This document shows, one piece after another, positions 48,631 to 60,208 of a DNA stretch of 64,000 nt. The translations under genes and the position numbers were made by a program. The stretch is from Morinoia aosen (taxonomy: Eukaryota > Arthropoda > Malacostraca > Amphipoda > Talitridae): contig CM059560.1 in assembly GCA_030386875.1 (NCBI GenBank), forward strand, positions 21,880,683 to 21,944,682, given 5' to 3'. Within the stretch, counting starts at the first letter, position 1, and every line of letters starts with the position of its first letter. The notes beneath the pieces were generated by a model. The model was not told the origin of the DNA. It saw only the letters and a program-made list of their open reading frames with translations, and did not search any database.

Positions 48631-49275
48631 TGCCGGCACGGCACAGGGACTGCCGGCACGGCACAGGGACTGCCGGCACGGCACAGGGACTGCCGGCACG
48701 GCACAGGGACTGCCGGCACGGCACAGGGACTGTCGGCACGGCACAGGGACTGTCGGCACGGCACAGGGACTGTCGGCACGGCACAGGGACTGTCGGCACG
48801 GCACAGGGACTGTCGGCACGGCACAGGGACTGTCGGCACGGCACAGGGACTGTCGGCACGGCACAGGGACTGTCGGCACGGCACAGGGACTGTCGGCACG
48901 GCACAGGGACTGTCGGCACGGCACAGGGACTGTCGGCACGGCACAGGGACTGTCGGCACGGCACAGGGACTGTCGGCACGGCACAGGGACTGTCGGCACG
49001 GCACAGGGACTGTCGGCACGGCACAGGGACTGTCGGCACGGCACAGGGACTGTCGGCACGGCACAGGGACTGTCGGCACGGCACAGGGACTGTCGGCACG
49101 GCACAGGGACTGTCGGCACGGCACAGGGACTGTCGGCACGGCACAGGGAGTGCCGGCACGGGGACTGTCGGCACAGGGACTGTCGGCACAGGGACTGTCG
49201 GCACGGCGCAGGGACTGTCGGCACGGCACAGGGACTGTCGGCACGGCACAGGGACTGTCGGCACGGCACAGGGAC
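48631..49275. repeat. 20-bp minisatellite derived from the 15-bp unit
   Basis: Unit TGTCGGCACGGCACAGGGAC, which is the 15-bp unit with an extra GGCAC. The first five units carry TGCCGG, the next 21 TGTCGG. Three 15-bp units (49151-49195) interrupt before four final 20-bp units. Confidence 0.95.
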
Positions 49276-51003
49276 TGCCAGTGCTAACATTACCGGTATA
49301 CTCGTCACTAAATTTTGCATTGCGGCGACTGTATCGCTAAAATTGATTCACAAATCACAAATTGCTTTAAGATGTTTCGAGTTTTATTGGTGTTCTTTCC
49401 CCCAGCTCTGCTGCAGACATTCGATGAAGTCCTAAGCGTCGGGACTTGAAGTATGAGTTTTTCCGAGATTTTCCCGACCTGGGTTATCGAAGCGTAATAA
49501 ATAGCCTTAGGGTTGTCATTCTGCATATTATTTCTTCATCAATTTTAGTCGAACTTTGAATTCTAGCATTGATGTGCCGAGATAAATCTCTGACCAGCCT
49601 AGTCGAGCGATTGCAATCCAATGAGCGGGTTTTAATTGATTTATTTCCCATTAAAATGATGCGCGGGCGATGCTTGGAAGCTCTACTTTGAAGCTCTACT
49701 CTGAAGCTTAATCAAATGCATGCATTATACGTACCATCAATCGGCATTATTATTCAAGAAAGAAAAAAAATAGTAGAGAAATGTAGGCGGTATAACGGTG
49801 TAGGTGTGGAGCTCTGCTGAGAGTGTGACCGTCCGAATGACGGTTGGCGTTGCAATACTAAACAGCTGCGCACCTTCAACTGTGTTATTGAATAAAGTAT
49901 AAACGAGCCCTGACAAAATTATTTTTCTGGAAGAATGATTAAAATCATTGCGGTATTCTATTGTTTATCAAAGAATAAAGAATATTCTTATAAAAATTAT
50001 TTTAAATGTATATTCTTTTTCAACCGACGCCGGTTCTAAAATCTTTCAGATAATTCTCATATTTACGCTTTGTATTTTAAGCATTCATTAGAAAAGGCTC
50101 ACTTCTACCTACCATTAGAAGCGAAATTTTAGCTTATACTTTCGTGCTGGAGTGCGCAGATTTAGAAGCGAGTTCGTTTTATTTCCTCTAAACATTCTTA
50201 ACTTTATTTGCTAGCATGTCAAGCTTTCAAACTTTGTAACTGATTCATGGTGTCATTTTTAACTTAATTTGCCCTATTTTTTACATTGAGGCTTTCATTG
50301 TTGTGCAGCGTCCCTGAATATCCTTTTCATGCGTGCCAGTTTCAATCTAGCGCTTAATTCTTCATTTTTTGTGCTCCCAAAAACAGAAGTTCAAAGTTAC
50401 AAAATACCCTCGCCCTGAAAACCCTCATCTACAATAATCCTCTTTCTAATTACCTTCGGTCTCGCCGGCAAGTCTCACTTTCCTGATTGCAAAACCACTC
50501 CCGCTGATGGCGGGTGACCGAAGAGACTGGTAATCGCATTTGGAGATGATGTAGTGATTGCGCTTTTTTTGCATTTTGCTGTGACTTCGATGAGGCTTTC
50601 AGACGTCGGGATGCCACTAATGCCACAGTTGTCGCGGACGACCTTCAATTTGAATCGACGCGTAGTGAGCGACCGAGAGTCAAGCAATTCGAAGATGTTC
50701 TATGTACCTGATGAATTTCGACTTCATGGGACTGATTTGCTGTTAGTTGTCCTTTATCAGGAATGCAGTGATTCAAAAGGTTGTACGTGATTCATGTTTC
50801 CTGTTTTCTTCTGGCCTTGTGGGGTCAAGGGCGACGTATCGTGCAGCCGACAGCCAGCTACAAAATCTGTTAACTTCGTTTGTCCATTTTTAATCATTTC
50901 AAAATGTTGTTTAGCATTGTTGAAACAACTTTCTGCTTAGTATTTGTAATGTTATTTCTGTTATATTATTGCAGGATTGATATACTGCATTGCTATGTCA
51001 TTT
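49276..51003. other. Intergenic, no gene recognised
   Basis: Unique sequence. A 78-codon frame at 50554-50790 is not supported as a gene. Confidence 0.5.
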
Positions 51004-51016
51004 AAATTACTTCTGA

Positions 51017-51385
51017 CCCCTCAGGGGGATACAACTATTGTATCTATGGGAATTAGCGCTCCCAGGGGAACCATGTGAGGGCCCGAGCTAAGGGTAAGGT
51101 TAGGTAGGCTTCCTTTTTGTTGTAATAAAATAGGGTTTTGTTTTGTTACGGACCATCTTTTTTCGGTTCACTGCTGTCCTGTTTTTCAGCACCTACTACT
51201 TTCATCTTCAACTTTTTTCTTGTTTCATGAACTTCTTTCCTAGCTTACTGTTTCTGTGCACTTTGTGCATAGATTCCGCGTTCCCTCAACTCCATACTAA
51301 ATGGTGCCTTCCTCTTTCCTCTCTTGGAACATCTTTGTCGTGGTTAAGGGAGGCTAAAAATTTCTTATATAATAATAATAATAAT
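51017..51385 (+). mobile_element. SINE-like retroposon, young copy with 13-bp target duplication
   Basis: About 369 bp flanked by AAATTACTTCTGA at 51004-51016 and 51386-51398. It has a full head with hairpin, centre, short-subfamily junction CTGTGCACTTTGTGCATAG and an AAT-repeat tail. It is nearly identical to 31429-31793, so both inserted recently. Confidence 0.9.
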
Positions 51386-51465
51386 AAATTACTTCTGAGG
51401 CCAATTTAAAAACTTTGACATTCGCCATAAATACTACAGATACCGTGCAACGATGATATTTCCAC

Positions 51466-51608
51466 GCGAATACTCCATGCGAATACTCCATGCGAATACT
51501 CCATGCGAATACTCCATGCAAATACTCCATGCGAATACTCCATGCGAATACTCCATGCGAATACTCCATGCGAATACTCCATGCGAATATTCCAAGCGAA
51601 TACTCCAT
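51466..51608. repeat. 13-bp minisatellite, small array (11 units)
   Basis: Eleven units of GCGAATACTCCAT in exact register. The same unit makes the much larger array at 52500-53927, 0.9 kb away, in the same orientation. Confidence 0.95.
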
Positions 51609-52499
51609 GTGTTTTATCCTACTTCTTTCCTTCAGGATCCAGGTTTATCGTTTTCAAATTTTCCGTCTTTTCAAGTCTAATCTTCAAATCAAAGGAGTTA
51701 TTTTCCGAAAGAAAAGACATTTCTTTCAATGCGGCCACATTGTTTTACTTGTTATAACGAAGGATGAACACATAAATATGACAAGAGATCGATGAAACTA
51801 GCAAATTCAGGAATAACAATTGTTACAATAGTCTTACGTAACTCTGAGTATGCAGCGATGACGAGGTACGACAATAAGGTCTCGGAATTTACGTTGAATT
51901 TACATGAAATAACCACAATATCGGAGTCTAACACCGTGTGCCAGCCGTATGCAAACAAGTTAAATGAAGTGGCACCAAGAGACCTTTCAGTGACGGGGTT
52001 TCGCAGTCTAATGATGATCCTCTAACCCTCGTCGTACCCTTTAAGTACCCTCGCGCTGTGACCGTTACATCTTGAGCGTGCAGCAATGCCGCAGCTGAAC
52101 GCTGTTGTTATTGCTACGTCCCAGACCCTGCTGCACTCTCGAGGTAGCGCCCGCCATCGAGATCGCGCCCGCCATCGAGATCGCGCCGCTCGTTGCCATC
52201 CGCCCGTTGCCATGCCGTAGCAATACCCGTTGCCATGCCATTGCCATACCCGTTGCCACGCCGCCTCTGAGAGCGTAGGCGTCGCTTTCCTCATCTAAGA
52301 TCCCTCTTTTTTCATAAACGCTGAGCTGTTACTGCGTGATCGTCGCCTCGTATGGTGTATGCGCCACCCTCTGGCGTGCTGTGTTATGCTGAACCTGCGA
52401 TTTTCTTCTGATAGCAGGCCAGATGTCGCTCTCACACTTAACCGTCCTTACTCCTTTGTGTGATAGAATTTAACGGTTCGTACTAGGGACATGACACAT
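51609..52499. other. Spacer between two 13-bp arrays
   Basis: Mostly unique sequence. A GC-rich patch at about 52030-52280 has short imperfect repeats (CGCCCGCCATCGAGAT twice, CCGTTGCCAT several times). No gene recognised. Confidence 0.5.
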
Positions 52500-53927
52500 G
52501 CGAATACTCCATGCGAATATTCCATGCGAATACTCCATGCGAATACTCCATGCGAATACTCCATGCGAATACTCCATGCGAATACTCCATGCGAATATTC
52601 CATGCGAATACTCCATGCGAATACTCCATGCGAATATTCCATGCGAATACTCCATGCGAATACTCCATGCGAATATTCCATGCGAATACTCCATGCGAAT
52701 ACTCCATGCGAATATTCCAAGCGAATACTCCATGCGAATACTCCATGCGAATATTCCAAGCGAATACTCCATGCAAATACTCCATGCATATATTCCAAGC
52801 GAATACTCCGTGCGAATACTCCGTGCGAATACTCCGTGCGAATACTCCATGCGAATACTCCATGCGCATACTCCATGCGAATACTCCATGCGAATATTCC
52901 ATGCGAATACTCCATGCGAATACTCCATGCGAATACTCCATGCGAATACTCCATGCGAATACTCCATGCGAATACTCCATGCGAATATTCCAAGCGAATT
53001 CTCCATGCGAATACTCCATGCGAATACTCCGTGCGAATACTCCATGCGAATACTCCATGCGAATACTCCATGCGAATACTCCGTGCGAATACTCCATGCG
53101 AATACTCCATGCGAATACTCCGTGCGAATACTCCATGCGAATACTCCAAGCGAATACTCCATGCGAATACTCCATGCGAATACTCCAAGCGAATACTCCA
53201 TGCGAATACTCCAAGCGAATACTCCATGCGAATACTCCGTGCGAATACTCCATGCGAATACTCCAAGCGAATACTCCATGCGAATACTCCATGCGAATAC
53301 TCCAAGCGAATACTCCAAGCGAATACTCCAAGCGAATACTCCAAGCGAATACTCCAAGCGAATACTCCATGCGAATACTCCATGCGAATACTCCATGCGA
53401 ATACTCCATGCGAATATTCCAAGCGAATTCTCCATGCGAATACTCCATGCGAATACTCCGTGCGAATACTCCATGCGAATACTCCATGCGAATACTCCAT
53501 GCGAATACTCCGTGCGAATACTCCATGCGAATACTCCATGCGAATACTCCATGCGAATATTCCAAGCGAATACTCCATGCAAATACTCCATGCATATATT
53601 CCAAGCGAATACTCCGTGCGAATACTCCGTGCGAATACTCCGTGCGAATACTCCATGCGAATACTCCATGCGCATACTCCATGCGAATACTCCATGCGAA
53701 TATTCCATGCGAATACTCCGTGCGAATACTCCATGCGAATACTCCAAGCGAATACTCCATGCGAATACTCCATGCGAATACTCCATGCGAATACTCCAAG
53801 CGAATACTCCAAGCGAATACTCCAAGCGAATACTCCAAGCGAATACTCCAAGCGAATACTCCAAGCGAATACTCCAAGCGAATACTCCATGCGAATACTC
53901 CATGCGAATACTCCATGCGAATACTCA
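52500..53927. repeat. 13-bp minisatellite, large array (109 units plus a partial unit)
   Basis: Unit GCGAATACTCCAT in exact 13-bp register throughout. Variants include ATTCC for ACTCC, CCGT for CCAT and CCAA for CCAT. Rare variants recur at multiples of 13: GCATATATTCC at 52786 and 53592 (806 bp, 62 units) and GCGAATTCTCC at 52994 and 53423 (429 bp, 33 units), showing nested segmental duplications. Open frames of about 480-510 codons on both strands are artefacts of the period. Confidence 0.97.
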
Positions 53928-55271
53928 ATATTTTAACATCAAAACTAACACATTATGACAGTGACATGTGGCCGTTAACTCAAACATATTTTTCTACACA
54001 TGCAGAGCTCGCTCACGTTCAAGTTCAAAAGTTAATCTAAATGCCTTTACCAAGACATAAATTTTGACTCGTGACTTAATTTCTTACGTTTACGGTTCAC
54101 ATGCGAGTTGATGCTGCTGCTGCTGACAGCAGCGCCTGACGCAAGCCAAAGAGAATCATTTCCGTGAATTTCGGACGCGGTGCAAAGCCAGGCAAGTTAT
54201 CCGCTTCGTTTTTCTCGCTTTCAGATTAATTGCTCACCGCGCATTGACTTCAGTGCTCTGGACTGCTTAATATTATTAGCTTCGTGGAGTTGTGTCGTCC
54301 ATTGAGGTTGCTTTTCATTTTTCAAGGTGGGAGGTAAAATTCGGTTCTCCACCTGTCAGCCGTCACTGCTCGGTCACCAAGAGGTGCGATAAATCATTGG
54401 AATTGAATGATAGGAAATCTGTGTCAGTAATTCCACGGTTGAAAATCATCATAGCTAGGAACCTTCTTGTCGGTGGTTCTGCCGTTCGTCAAAATCGCCT
54501 TGTGACTGTGTTTTTTAGTGACGAAATTGCCGGTTTTGAGTTAGTCGGTGAGCTGTTACTCATCTTGCCTGCAGGGCAGCGAGAGAAGTGTATGAAATTA
54601 GCACCTCAATAAAGGCTGGCGTGCATTAACAGTCAGGAGTGCGACATTAAATAAGAACGGACTGAAAGATATATCAGTCCTTGAAATTAACTTGAGTGAA
54701 TTTTGAAAAACACGGACGCTAAAAAATTGCAATCGAAATCATCTTATTTCTGAAGCCGAACTACTTCCTGTTATCGAAAGCTTCCCTGGAGATTCGTCAA
54801 ATCCGGGCGGCAGAAAATATCTTGTATTAAGAGAAAATATCTGGAATTTTTTCCCCGTAAACACTGATAAGGAATCCTGGGTATACGTATACCTGTAACA
54901 TCTATCAGATAAATTTACTTCTTATACCTTAAGTATTTCTAAATTACACTAATGATACATCAAAAAACTGGGTTAATTACTTGTATTAACGCGCGTGCGT
55001 TTCTGTAAAAACATCAACTCTTCATGCATGGTCTGGCTTATATGAACATCAAAAATTGAACTCTAATTTACATGGCTTCTGAGGATCAATTCATTTCCGC
55101 TGGCTTTTTGCCGCACTTTTTTCAGAGTTCTGAAAGGGCATTCATCCCCTGACTTAACCTTATCTTTTGCACCGTGCGAACACTGCAGCATTAGCGCCCC
55201 CGGTCCTCGCCTCCCTACCGCTGGTGCTGGGCGCCCACTGTGCGCAAGCCCAGCTCTGGTAGCCTCCGAAT
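53928..55271. other. Intergenic, no gene recognised
   Basis: A 106-codon frame (54292-54612) starts without ATG and has no recognised domain. It could be an exon, but nothing supports this. Confidence 0.45.
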
Positions 55272-55501
55272 TTAACACGTGGACCGCACTGGGATAAACT
55301 GAAGTTCTGAATTCAACTCAAAGATAAAGTGAATCGTAGTAAGCAATTTTGAAAATGACAAATGTTAACTGGATCGTGCCTTCATTTAGTTTTGATATTA
55401 AGTGTTAATTAAAATTGAGTTTGTGAATACTGGTCTGTCCAGCAACATTATGAAAATTCCCTAGTTTACATCGGCGTCTCATGTCGCGGTCGAAGTGTTA
55501 G
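55272..55501 (+). mobile_element. TTAA MITE relative, second subfamily
   Basis: TTAACACGTGGACCGCACTG at the left and CGGTCGAAGTGTTAG at the right, with GATAAACTGAAGTTC and the GTGCCTTCATT segment shared with other copies. It ends 42 bp before the non-autonomous LTR element. Confidence 0.68.
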
Positions 55502-55543
55502 TAGTTAAAATTCTAACGAGCTTATTTCTGCGTGCAAATACAT

Positions 55544-56955
55544 TGTCGTGACTCTTCTGGGACAAACTTTCGTCGTGTTCATATAAACGTTAAGAAGGTG
55601 TTGTTTTGGCCAAGCAACTATCTTCTAAAAGACCCGACGTGGAATAAAATGCTCTCGACAATGAACACAGCATCTCTGAGCTCTTCAACCTACGCTTCGA
55701 ACAAAGCTTCGCTAACCGCCGGGCATCATCTGAAACAATCAGCGAACCCCACACACACCCTCTACGAACCCCCACCATTGGACTTCGGACTCTCTGCTAC
55801 GTAGACGACGCCTGTGCTCCAGATTATTTCAAGACACTTCCATATTTCCTTGGGTATTTAAACTTCTTCCTGCGAGACCTAAAATGTTGTTCATTCTTCA
55901 TAAATTACTTGCCATTTAATTATAATGCTTAATCCATTAGAATCATCCCTCAACGCTTGCTATTTTCTGAGATATTTTCATGTAACAACTTCAAGACAGG
56001 TAACGCGTTTATTCGCACTCGAGACAGCGTCTCTTAGCCTCCCTCTGGACAGATGTGCACAACGGCAGAAGGACCTGGGCCGTCAACTAAGAAAGACGTG
56101 TGACTCTCCGCTCGCCCATGCGGGTGAAGCGGAGGAAGTGTTAATTAAGATTGTACTGTATTGCCCACAGCTACTCGGGATTTTTATCAGCTAAGTACTC
56201 CCATATTATTCCTCTTCGTATTCATCTATATTTCGTCGAACGCTCCTCGTAACTACATGTGTAGGATAGATTAATTCCATTCGATAACTCCTAGACGATC
56301 TTCGTTCTCTGTTAATTACTCAATGCCGAGGCTTGATCTCACCTAAGATGTGTACATTATTATCATCAATGCAGTCCTCTACTAAATGATACAACATCGG
56401 GGCCTCACCTCGTGTAGGATGTCCTTGTCAGACTTCACTATATATTAATAGTCTATATTCTCATCTATTGTTTCACGTTAAAGGCTTCACCAGTTTATCT
56501 CAATGTCATAATTTGTACCATATGTGTCATCTCATGGATATGAATCGACTTAATCACCGAGATCTGATAGCATTGTAATCATTTAGAACCTAATATGCTA
56601 TGTGTATCGTGAATCGCTTCTTATTTCCACATGTGTCATTCCCCTTGCTGATTGAGTTTGAAGACGTCAATATAACAAATGTGCGTTGCACTCATCTCAT
56701 TATTCACCTTCTGCTTAATTAGTTATGATATCATGATTATTCACAACGACTAATGACATTGAAAAGTCACTGCATATTTCGATCTTTAATGATATTACGA
56801 AAATATAATAAATGAGGCCTTCCGTCTCGATCATCGACCTAGAGATTCCTGAATTCGAAAAGAAAATGACGATGAATAATACTAGAAAAGAATTGCCATC
56901 TGAAAATCGGCCAGCGAATGATACGTACGCCGAAGAAGAAAAATAGGCTATAACA
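55544..56955 (+). repeat. 5' LTR of the non-autonomous element
   Basis: 1412 bp, beginning TGTCGTGACTCTTCTGGG and ending GGCTATAACA. Short frames inside it (for example 55925-56194) recur unchanged in the right LTR simply because the LTRs are copies. Confidence 0.88.
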
Positions 56956-56980
56956 TTTGGTGCCAAGCGGTGGCGGATCT
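56956..56980 (+). promoter_or_regulatory. Primer-binding-site region of the non-autonomous element
   Basis: TTTGGTGCCAAGCGGTGGCG directly after the LTR, alignable with ATTGGTTGGCAGCGGCGCAG at the same place in the Ty3/gypsy element. The primer tRNA was not identified. Confidence 0.6.
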
Positions 56981-59900
56981 TTAACTTCAATCGTCTCCGA
57001 AAGAGACCGCTCGAAATAATTGTCACGTTACCAAAATTATTAAAATAATACCAAAAACCATTTCAAATCAAATTAAATTCGCCTCAAATACTTCGTAAAA
57101 ATTGCATTTTGATTGACCAGACGCAAACTCAATTCGTAATGGATGACTGTTCATAACACTCAGTATTGTATCAGGGTGTTTAGTAATCTATACCGTTGTA
57201 TCCCGCTTACATTTAAATTGTTTCTATTTCGTGTGCCTGTTTACCCATTATTTACTAATATTCTGCCGTTTTATTTCAATTGCAAGCCTATTTGCTTTTC
57301 ATTTCATTGTGTTTATTTACTTTAAAATTATTAGGATGTCTAATCATGCTTTATATTTTTAATTTATTACTTTTGTGAATCTATTTACCTTTCATTATCG
57401 TGTTTATTTACTGTGAAATTATTCATATGTCTAATCATGTATTAATCTCTGTTTGATTTATGAATTTTTCTCAATAATCATGCTTTAGGTTAACCATTTC
57501 TAATCATGTTTTATCCCAATTAATGAATCTATTCTGAATTTCTTATTTCATTGCGTCGTTTTGTGTTGATTGTTCGTGTATTGAAATACCCAATATATGA
57601 AGCAGTTAATTCCAAATGATTTAAAATTTATAAAAATCAAGCGTCATTCCATTGATTATTGCACGGAATTTCTGTATGAGAATAATTAATTCGAGTGGGA
57701 TGCTGTTAAAATTTCCATCTGCCAACGCGATACCAGCCGCCAATTTCTTTTAGACAAAGGAAGACGTCGGCGATCGCACAGCTCCGCACTTTATCATCTT
57801 AACTTCTCATTTGGAATCTTAAAGTTCAAGAACTAAACTTCTAAAATTAACATCATCGAAATTTAATTGAAAAATCTCCTAAACGTTTAAAAAAAAAAAA
57901 AAAATTTTATTAAAAAAACTTTCAATTAAAGTGCTTATAAAAAATTTCTTCGTATTCTCAAATATCAGCGGAGGTTTATTTAAAATGAGTATTCCATTCA
58001 ATTATAAATCTTTTCTACGGAATAACAATATCACGTGCATTAAGTACGCTCAAAAATTGATTTTACGTATAAAATTTACGAATGGAGAAATCCTGATCTA
58101 CGGATAATTTACTCTCGTGTCCATTTCTAAATTTCAATATTGTATTCCATCGTGTGAATTAACCATTTTAAGAAGATTGTGGTGCGTGAATGTTACCTTG
58201 TGAGATGTGATGAAATGAAGGCTGAGGTCTAGCACACTAGCTGCGAGGTGTGGTGAAAGCTGCCTACTCGGCGCTCTGTTTATAAACTTACGTGAACGCC
58301 TGCCTGGGTCTCCGGACCTCTTGCGGACATTCTTGCTTACAATGCCACACAGCCACACTCTCTAACCACATACCCACGCGTGGCTGACTCACTCTCCAGC
58401 CTCATAGAACATGTAACGACATGGCAGCATTTAAAATTCAAATATGATGCTCGATGTTTAGGATGTTTTGGTGTGATGTTTGAATGTATTTTACGAAATA
58501 GCGTGGTAGTGAAATTTATTTTATTCCTGCTTACTTATGTTTCATTATCGACAAATTACTAATTTAAATTACGACTACCGATTGAATGTTGAGATAATTC
58601 TTTCATGTCTAGATTATTTTCTTTGTGAAGTAAATGTCGCGTGAATTGTAAAGTAGTTAATGATCTCTCAGTGCGAGTAAATTGATATTTCCTAACGAGG
58701 AATTTAATGATAATTATACATGTAAATGAATTCGATTCAAATCTGGATAGCGTGCAGTCCATTAGAAAAAAAATTCAAATTGAATGCGTTATTAGGAAAC
58801 ATTGTATTCTCTCCTTCCGAGAATCATTATTGTCATTGCTTCATAGTATCGAATAAAAACGGAATAAAATTAAATGTAGGTTAGAAGAATGTCCTTTACT
58901 GTAAACATGGAGTTACGAAGGAGTGAGATGAGTGTGGATGCATGACGAGAACGCCTGTGGAGGAAGGAGTGAAAAATTTTGGATCTCTAAAACCAGTGAA
59001 TAACCATCGTGGACCTTTCAGTCAATTGCTGCTGGAGGCGTGAGGGTCGACTTCAATCTCCACGAGAGCCGCACTGCGCGGAGAGCCTCTGCCTATGCTG
59101 AGCGACTTCGTGAGCGCGGGCTTCGCATACATCTGTGTGCGTGAGTGGACGTACACTGCGGCCCAAGCAGCGGCAGAGAGCATCACACGTTCACACGGAG
59201 GCAGCGACAGCAGCGAGCGTCTCACTGAGGCGTCGGCGCGTACGTACGTCTGCGTGCGTGAGCGACCAGAACTACATCGCAGCAGCAGCAGCAGCGGACG
59301 TCTCGACTGAGATGCGGGAGGCAACACAACAGTGTCCGCACACACTCGCTTCACATACGCGTGCACTGCGTACATCTTGGCGTAACGACGGTCGGCGGCG
59401 ACATAGATGCACTCTGCTACATACATGTGCGAAGCACAATACAGGCTGATGCAGCGAGCATCAGGCAAACGAGGAAACGGCGGAACAGCGGCAGCGAGCG
59501 TCCCAGCTGGAACACTCGCGTACTACAACGCGTCACTCAGAGACTTGCCCTGTCTCCATGACAACGCGAGGTAATCGAACACGCTTGCGTCTGCTCACAC
59601 ACACACACTTGGCGCGCGAGGCACAGCTGGTTGGCGCATGACGTGATGCAATCTCGGCGAGCATCGAGGACAGAGGGTACGACGATGAAGGAAATAGAGC
59701 GACGATGTGCTGCGATTAATGAAGAGACGACCAATGATACGGCAACGTTTACGTCATTATTTTGATGAAGAAAAGATGACGGTTCCAGCCATTAAAGGAA
59801 CACGTCCACTTCTATCTTAGATCCCGTGGAGTTCTATAACTCGGAGTTTTTTCTGCAAGAGAGATGAAGAACAGGAGCACCCTCGGTCTCTACGCGACTG

Positions 59901-60192
59901 TAGGGCAAAAAAAGGATTTTCCATGAAGTTTTTCAACTTCAAGACTGCTGCATGTGGCAGTCATGACGGCGTGGGAGATCACCGACATCGATTGTTAGGG
60001 GAATATCCTGCCAAAGGATGACTGCAATGGTGTCATCTCATGGTGTCTCGATTCAACGCTTCCTAGTGAATGCAAACCACTCCCGTCCAGCTCCGTATTT
60101 GTCTTCTCGGAACTACTTTTCTTCTGATCAGTAGTCGCACACGCACAGATCAAGAAGAAGGATAACAGCGAGCGGGAGCTCGCAATTTAAAT
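56981..60192 (+). other. Internal noncoding part of the non-autonomous element
   Basis: AT-rich for the first 2 kb. It carries AGAGACCGCT (57002-57011) and TTGTCACGTTACC (57020-57032) near the start and several TCTAATCATG motifs (about 57340-57510). A GC-rich stretch follows at about 59030-59650, with AGCAGCAGCAG and CACACACACA runs. Frames of 60-148 codons lie on both strands and overlap. None shows protease, reverse transcriptase, integrase or Gag features. Confidence 0.65.
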
Positions 60193-60208
60193 GAGGACGG
60201 CGAGGATT
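60193..60208 (+). promoter_or_regulatory. Purine-rich tract before the 3' LTR
   Basis: GAGGACGGCGAGGATT ends at the LTR boundary. GAGGAT is shared with the tract of the Ty3/gypsy element. Confidence 0.65.

Noticed and set aside
47653-49340. Frames of 507-555 codons resembling collagen or elastin-like repeats
   Set aside because: Five-codon periodicity from the 15-bp unit, present on both strands; no signal peptide or flanking domain.
10031-51385. Pol III A and B boxes in the SINE-like head
   Set aside because: GGTCCCGAGCT is only a weak match to a B box and no A box at proper spacing was found, so I do not assign a tRNA origin.
52448-54040. Frames of about 480-510 codons over the 13-bp array
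   Set aside because: All six phases are open because of the unit; not a gene.
54292-54612. 106-codon frame as an exon
   Set aside because: No ATG start, no recognised family and no clear splice partners.
59022-59468. 148-codon minus-strand frame inside the non-autonomous LTR element as a captured gene
   Set aside because: Overlaps equally long plus-strand frames in a GC-rich stretch; no domain recognised.
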